Positions 60,334-64,000 of a DNA stretch of 64,000 nucleotides are shown piece after piece (position 1 is the stretch's first letter; the number at the start of each line of letters is the position of its first letter). The position numbers and the translations under genes were made by a program. Source of the DNA: CAIKZD01 sp041675165 (GTDB taxonomy: Bacteria > Patescibacteriota > Minisyncoccia > Moranbacterales > UBA2206); assembly GCA_041675165.1 (NCBI GenBank), contig JBAYUI010000001.1, positions 1 to 64,000 of the forward strand, read 5' to 3'. Below the pieces are notes generated by a model. The model saw only the letters and a list, made by a program, of their open reading frames with translations. It was not told the origin of the DNA and searched no databases.

Positions 60334-61227
60334 ATGACCCTATATACTCAATCCGATAAAAACGTCCGTCTCACTTGGGCCTACATCACCGGCTTTTTGG
60401 TTTTTGTGATGGCCGTCGGCTATGTTTTTGCCGGAGCGATGGGCAACAGTGTGATCTTGTATATCGCCGTGGCATTTTCTATTATCATGAGCTTTGCCTC
60501 CTATTGGTGGAGCGATAAGATAGTTCTTTCAATGTCTAAGGCCAAACTGATTGATCACGCAGCCAATCCTGAAATTTATCACTTAGTAGAAAATTTGTGC
60601 ATCACGGCCGGCTTGCCGGTGCCTAAAATATATATTATTGAAGACAGCTCGCCGAACGCTTTCGCGACGGGCAGGGATCCCGAACATGGCGTAGTGTGTC
60701 TTACGACGGGGATAATCGCTAAACTGGAAAAAATAGAACTGGAAGGAGTTATCGCGCATGAATTGTCGCACATCGGGAACCGCGACATCTTGCTTTCCAC
60801 AGTTGTCGTGGTTCTGGTGGGATTTGTGACACTCTTGGCTGATTGGTTCCGCAACTGGGCATTTTTCGGCGGGCGAGGGCGGAGTGATGATAATGAAAAT
60901 GGACAATTGCGTTTGATCCTCATTGTCATGGCGGTCATTCTTTCTGTCCTGGCACCGATTGCGGCCCTTATGATGCAGATGGCTATCTCGCGTAAGCGCG
61001 AATTCTTAGCGGATGCCAATGGAGCGCTGCTCACGCGTTATCCGGAAGGCTTGGCGCGAGCTCTTGAAAAAATATCAGCCGATCCGGCACCCCTCAAAGA
61101 AGCTAATCGCGCCACCGCCCACCTGTTTATCAGCAATCCTTTCCGTGGCAAGAATGTATCGAAACTTTTCATGACCCATCCACCGATTGAGGAGCGGGTA
61201 AAGATCTTGCGGAAAATGTCGATCTGA
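60334..61227 (+). CDS. htpX: M48-family membrane metalloprotease HtpX
   Basis: 297 residues from MTLYTQSDKNVRLTWAYITG. Two N-terminal helices, then CITAGLPVPKIYIIEDSSPN AFATGRDPEH in two parts, the zinc site GVIAHELSHIGNRD, two more helices, the third zinc ligand in SRKREFLADANGA and the end FMTHPPIEERVKIL. Membrane quality-control protease. The frame is open upstream to 60280 through repeat DNA, which is not part of the family. Confidence 0.95.
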   Translation: MTLYTQSDKNVRLTWAYITGFLVFVMAVGYVFAGAMGNSVILYIAVAFSIIMSFASYWWSDKIVLSMSKAKLIDHAANPEIYHLVENLCITAGLPVPKIYIIEDSSPNAFATGRDPEHGVVCLTTGIIAKLEKIELEGVIAHELSHIGNRDILLSTVVVVLVGFVTLLADWFRNWAFFGGRGRSDDNENGQLRLILIVMAVILSVLAPIAALMMQMAISRKREFLADANGALLTRYPEGLARALEKISADPAPLKEANRATAHLFISNPFRGKNVSKLFMTHPPIEERVKILRKMSI

Positions 61228-61364
61228 TCGCGGCGCATATTTTTCCAAATAGTAGGATGGATATAGGAGGAACTTAGGGGATAATAATAGCTAAGAAGTG
61301 ATATATATGCTAGACTAAGGATAGAGAAAAAATAAAATCACTTAAAATAGAACGGAGGTGTAAT

Positions 61365-61748
61365 ATGGAAGAACAAAAAAATCAGGAACAAAACCAAGCG
61401 TCAAATCCAGCTTCAGTAGCGGGTGCGCCAGAAAGCAGTGACGCGGAAAAGAACAAATTGATGGCGATTGTGGGATATATTTTGCCTATTCTTTTCTTTG
61501 TCCCCCTCATCAATGAGGCATCGAAGAACAGTCCTTTCGCCAAGTTCCACGCCAATCAACAATTAGTCCTTCTTATTGCCGCCATAGTTGTGGATATTGT
61601 CGGCAGCATCATCCCGCTTATCGGTTGGTTCATAATCTTGCCGCTCGGTACTGTAGCTATCGTAGTGTTGGCAATTCTCGGAATTGTTAGCGCCTCTAAA
61701 GGTGAAACAAAACCTTTGCCAATGATCGGTGGATTCAAAATCATCTAG
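61365..61748 (+). CDS. Tic20/DUF4870-like membrane protein
   Basis: 127 residues. A ~28-residue polar Q/N/S-rich start, then three hydrophobic segments with KNKLMAIVGYILPILFFVPL, FHANQQLVLLIAAIVVDIV and the closing KGETKPLPMIGGFKII. This matches the DUF4870/Tic20-like family of unknown function. Strong ribosome site GGAGGTG before the ATG and a terminator right after it: a single-gene unit, likely well expressed. Confidence 0.85.
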   Translation: MEEQKNQEQNQASNPASVAGAPESSDAEKNKLMAIVGYILPILFFVPLINEASKNSPFAKFHANQQLVLLIAAIVVDIVGSIIPLIGWFIILPLGTVAIVVLAILGIVSASKGETKPLPMIGGFKII

Positions 61749-61767
61749 TTGCAAGTTTCCTTATCTG

Positions 61768-61799
61768 AAAACAGCCCTGTTGTAAGCGGGGCTGTTTTT
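61768..61799 (+). terminator. Rho-independent terminator
   Basis: AAAACAGCCC/GGGCTGTTTTT. Confidence 0.85.
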
Positions 61800-61865
61800 G
61801 TTTCGCTCGGATGTGATATAATAGGACTGAACGAATATAAAAAATTTAGAAAATAATATTTGAAT

Positions 61866-63344
61866 ATGATGAAAAGAACAAAAATTGTTGCAACTATCGG
61901 TCCGGCCACGGCTTCTAAGGAAAAAATAAGGCAATTAATCGAAGCCGGTATGAATGTGGCGAGGATCAATTTTTCCCATGGCGACCATACTTCAAACGGT
62001 TTGATCATAAGCCATATAAAACAGATACGGCAAGAGATGGGCGTGCCGGTCGGCATTATGGCGGACCTGCAAGGGCCGAGGATCCGGACGGTGGTCGGGG
62101 CGGACGTAGAAATAGAAAAAGGAAAACGTGTCATAGTTGTCGATGGACTGAATAGTGATCAGATCATAAATCCGCGATTTTTGGTGGCCAAACAGATATC
62201 GGAGTCTGAATTGAAAAAATGTCAGGTGATAGGTCTGGATTGGAAAGGTATTACGGCTGACATTGAGATGGGTAATGAGATCCTGATCGAAGACGGACTG
62301 ATGAAGGTCATTGTAGTGGAGAAATACAAAGACTATCTGGTGGCGCGCGTGAAAGATGGCGGCATCGTCAAGAATCATAAAGGCGTTAACATTCCGGATG
62401 CTAAGCTGAATGTCGGCGTGGTGACGGAAAAAGATGAGTGTGATCTGAAATTTGCCTTGCAACAGGATGTAGATTTCATCGCCTTGTCTTTCGTCAGCAA
62501 CGCGGAGGAGATTTTGGAAGTGAAAGAAAAAATAAAAAAAATCTTGGGCTCGTCGGCGCATCCACCCTTGATTGTTTCCAAAATCGAAAGGAAAGAAGCT
62601 ATTAAGAATATCCTGGAGATTATCCGCGCCACGGATATCATTATGGTGGCGCGCGGAGATCTGGGTATTGAAATGGAAGAAAGCCGCGTGGTCATCTATC
62701 AAAAAGAGATTACGGCCAGATGTCTGCGCTCTGCTACGCCGGTTATTGTAGCCACGCAGATGCTCAATTCGATGATTGAAAATCCGCGTCCGACGCGGGC
62801 AGAAGTGAGTGATGTTTCGAACGCGGTCATCGATCATACTGATTCAGTGATGCTTTCCGGTGAAACGGCCAACGGTAAATATCCGATCGAGTCCGTCAAA
62901 ATAATGAAAGAAATCATTATGAACACGGAAAAATCACCTTTCGATTTTCTGGTGCATGGGTTTTTGAAAGATGAGGAATCTTCGGTTTCGGCCGCCATTG
63001 CCCACAGTGCCCACGAGCTTTCCAAAGACACACACGCGGTGGCTATCGTGGCAGCCAGTGTGAGTGGTTTTACGGCGCGGATGATTACGCGTCATCGGCC
63101 GAATAATTCAGTCTTTGTCATCACGAACAATATCAAGACCCATCATCAGCTGAGCTTGGTGTGGGGTGTGGAAAGTTTCGTCCTGCCAGAATGCAAGGAT
63201 TTGGATGAATTGATCGATCGCTCGGTAGAGGCTTTGGAAAAAAATAAAAAAGTTAAATCCAAAGATAAATTAATTATGGTGGCCGGCCGCCCAGGGATCG
63301 CCAAGGAGCATATGAGCCTGATAAAAGTGGAAGAAGTTAAATGA
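61866..63344 (+). CDS. pyk: Pyruvate kinase
   Basis: 492 residues. KIVATIGPATASKEKIRQLI, MNVARINFSHGDH, IMADLQGPRIRTV (usually DxKGPEIR), FIALSFVSNAEEIL, IIMVARGDLGIEME, ATQMLNSMIENPRPTRAEVS with DVSNAVIDHTDSVMLSGETA, and a C-terminal allosteric domain. Converts PEP and ADP to pyruvate and ATP. The LQGPRIRT variant replaces the common LKGPEIRT. Start at the first of two adjacent ATGs; no clear ribosome site. Confidence 0.95.
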   Translation: MMKRTKIVATIGPATASKEKIRQLIEAGMNVARINFSHGDHTSNGLIISHIKQIRQEMGVPVGIMADLQGPRIRTVVGADVEIEKGKRVIVVDGLNSDQIINPRFLVAKQISESELKKCQVIGLDWKGITADIEMGNEILIEDGLMKVIVVEKYKDYLVARVKDGGIVKNHKGVNIPDAKLNVGVVTEKDECDLKFALQQDVDFIALSFVSNAEEILEVKEKIKKILGSSAHPPLIVSKIERKEAIKNILEIIRATDIIMVARGDLGIEMEESRVVIYQKEITARCLRSATPVIVATQMLNSMIENPRPTRAEVSDVSNAVIDHTDSVMLSGETANGKYPIESVKIMKEIIMNTEKSPFDFLVHGFLKDEESSVSAAIAHSAHELSKDTHAVAIVAASVSGFTARMITRHRPNNSVFVITNNIKTHHQLSLVWGVESFVLPECKDLDELIDRSVEALEKNKKVKSKDKLIMVAGRPGIAKEHMSLIKVEEVK

Positions 63345-63370
63345 TAGCTTTGGAAAAATGGATATGTACG

Positions 63371-63412
63371 GTAAGGCCGGGGCATTGTCTTGGCCTTACT
63401 GCTTTTTATTTT
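63371..63412 (+). terminator. Terminator after pyk
   Basis: GTAAGGCC (63371-63378) pairs with GGCCTTAC (63392-63399), then TGCTTTTTATTTTG. A TATAAT (63425-63430) just beyond may start the next gene. Confidence 0.75.
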
Positions 63413-63527
63413 GTATTTTTGTGGTATAATAAGAAAACAAAATACAAGGTTAACATTTTAGCATTTTAACATATAAATTTTTTAAATAAATAAAAAATAA
63501 AAATATAATAAAAAATAAATAAAAAAT

Positions 63528-64000
63528 ATGGCTATCGTCAAAAAAATAAAAAGCCGGAAGAACCAATTCATACTCTGGTTCAACGAAACAGGAATCAAGG
63601 ACATCGAACTGGTGGGCGGCAAGAATGCTTCACTTGGTGAGATGTATTCCAATTTGCGAAAAAAAGGCATTCGGGTGCCGGACGGGTTTGCCGTGACGAG
63701 CAAGGCTTATCGCTATTTCATCGCGGAAAACGGGCTGGATGCCAAGATCCAAAAAATTCTAAAAGGCTTGGATACGGGCAATATGGCCAACTTGGCCAAG
63801 CGCGGTTATCAGATCCGGGAAGCTATTCTTTTGGCTCAATTTCCCAATGATCTGCGGAATGAAATCGTGGAAAATTATGCCAAACTTTCCCGTGAATATA
63901 TCCGGCATAAAGATTTCCGGATTACTTGGGAAAAAGATGATCATACCAATCATTTCGCCGGCGGCGTGGACACGGCGGTGCGATCCAGCGCGACAGCGGA
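63528..64000 (+). CDS. ppsA: Phosphoenolpyruvate synthase, N-terminal part (cut by window edge)
   Basis: 157 complete codons, open at the right edge. The start ATG gives MAIVKKIKSRKKNQFILWFN. The PEP synthase/PPDK nucleotide-binding domain is recognised from IELVGGKNASLGEMYSNL, VPDGFAVTSKAYRYFI and the VDTAVRSSATAE end. A ~20-residue acidic-aromatic stretch (RHKDFRITWEKDDHTNHF) precedes the last motif and is not typical. It would make PEP from pyruvate, the reverse of the pyruvate kinase encoded just upstream. PPDK is a less likely alternative. Confidence 0.9.
   Translation, partial: MAIVKKIKSRKNQFILWFNETGIKDIELVGGKNASLGEMYSNLRKKGIRVPDGFAVTSKAYRYFIAENGLDAKIQKILKGLDTGNMANLAKRGYQIREAILLAQFPNDLRNEIVENYAKLSREYIRHKDFRITWEKDDHTNHFAGGVDTAVRSSATA

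Overview
The window looks like a chromosomal segment of a Candidate Phyla Radiation (Patescibacteria) bacterium, probably of the Parcubacteria side. This is inferred from gene content and style: compact small-genome housekeeping genes, monoderm-type cell-wall genes, PilB-type ATPases, kelch/Fn3 and lamin-tail surface proteins, many tiny unknown genes, and abundant short repeats between and inside genes. TGA, TAA and TAG all end genes cleanly, so the standard code fits. No rRNA, CRISPR array, integrase or insertion sequence was seen.

Layout. 1-710: end of a thioredoxin reductase gene and a DciA-like gene. 722-10644 (minus): a run of TrmB-type regulator, ruvC, a 7TM protein, five consecutive ATP-grasp ligases (the first fused to a retropepsin-like domain) and a class A PBP. 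This resembles the known RimK-like ligase/7TM/aspartyl protease neighbourhoods, but with far more ligases. 10670-13240 (plus): an array of small unknown genes with strong Shine-Dalgarno sites, separated by a repeated two-stem RNA motif. 13450-19100: STAS-like protein, YebC, lamin-tail/PKD surface protein, PH-domain membrane protein, RuvB. 19164-25863: lipoprotein with a long structured leader, a tandem-fused PilB-type ATPase, a DHH phosphoesterase, a PAS-domain relic and a Gpi18-like membrane glycosyltransferase. 26054-26128: tRNA-Gly(TCC). 26157-38244: beta-lactamase-like protein, then a 2586-residue kelch/Fn3 surface protein overlapping a MacB-type ABC transporter. 38275-42492: TsaE, cyclophilin lipoprotein, DNA polymerase I. 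42567-44013: second TrmB locus. 44135-52577: AlbA_2 regulator, MutM, DUF3048 protein, HolA, hydrolase, MurF-like, Ddl, S20. 52835-54404: RuvA and a membrane protein. 54458-56395: third TrmB locus with another small-gene array. 56449-64000: FemAB-like, MurE-like, PAP2-like, LemA, HtpX, Tic20-like, pyruvate kinase, PEP synthase (cut by the window edge).

Two candidate systems stand out. First, three paralogous TrmB-type regulators (259-262 aa) each sit divergently from an array of tiny unknown genes. Two of the arrays share a near-identical promoter, a hairpin exactly at the predicted 5' end, and five copies of a two-stem intergenic RNA motif in which both stems are kept by compensating base changes. 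Second, the five-ligase ATP-grasp/7TM/protease operon probably makes or attaches an unknown peptide at the membrane.

A third theme is repeat traffic into proteins. Intergenic repeat families are found in frame inside mutM, tsaE and polA, and four times inside the FemAB-like gene, much like Rickettsia palindromic elements.
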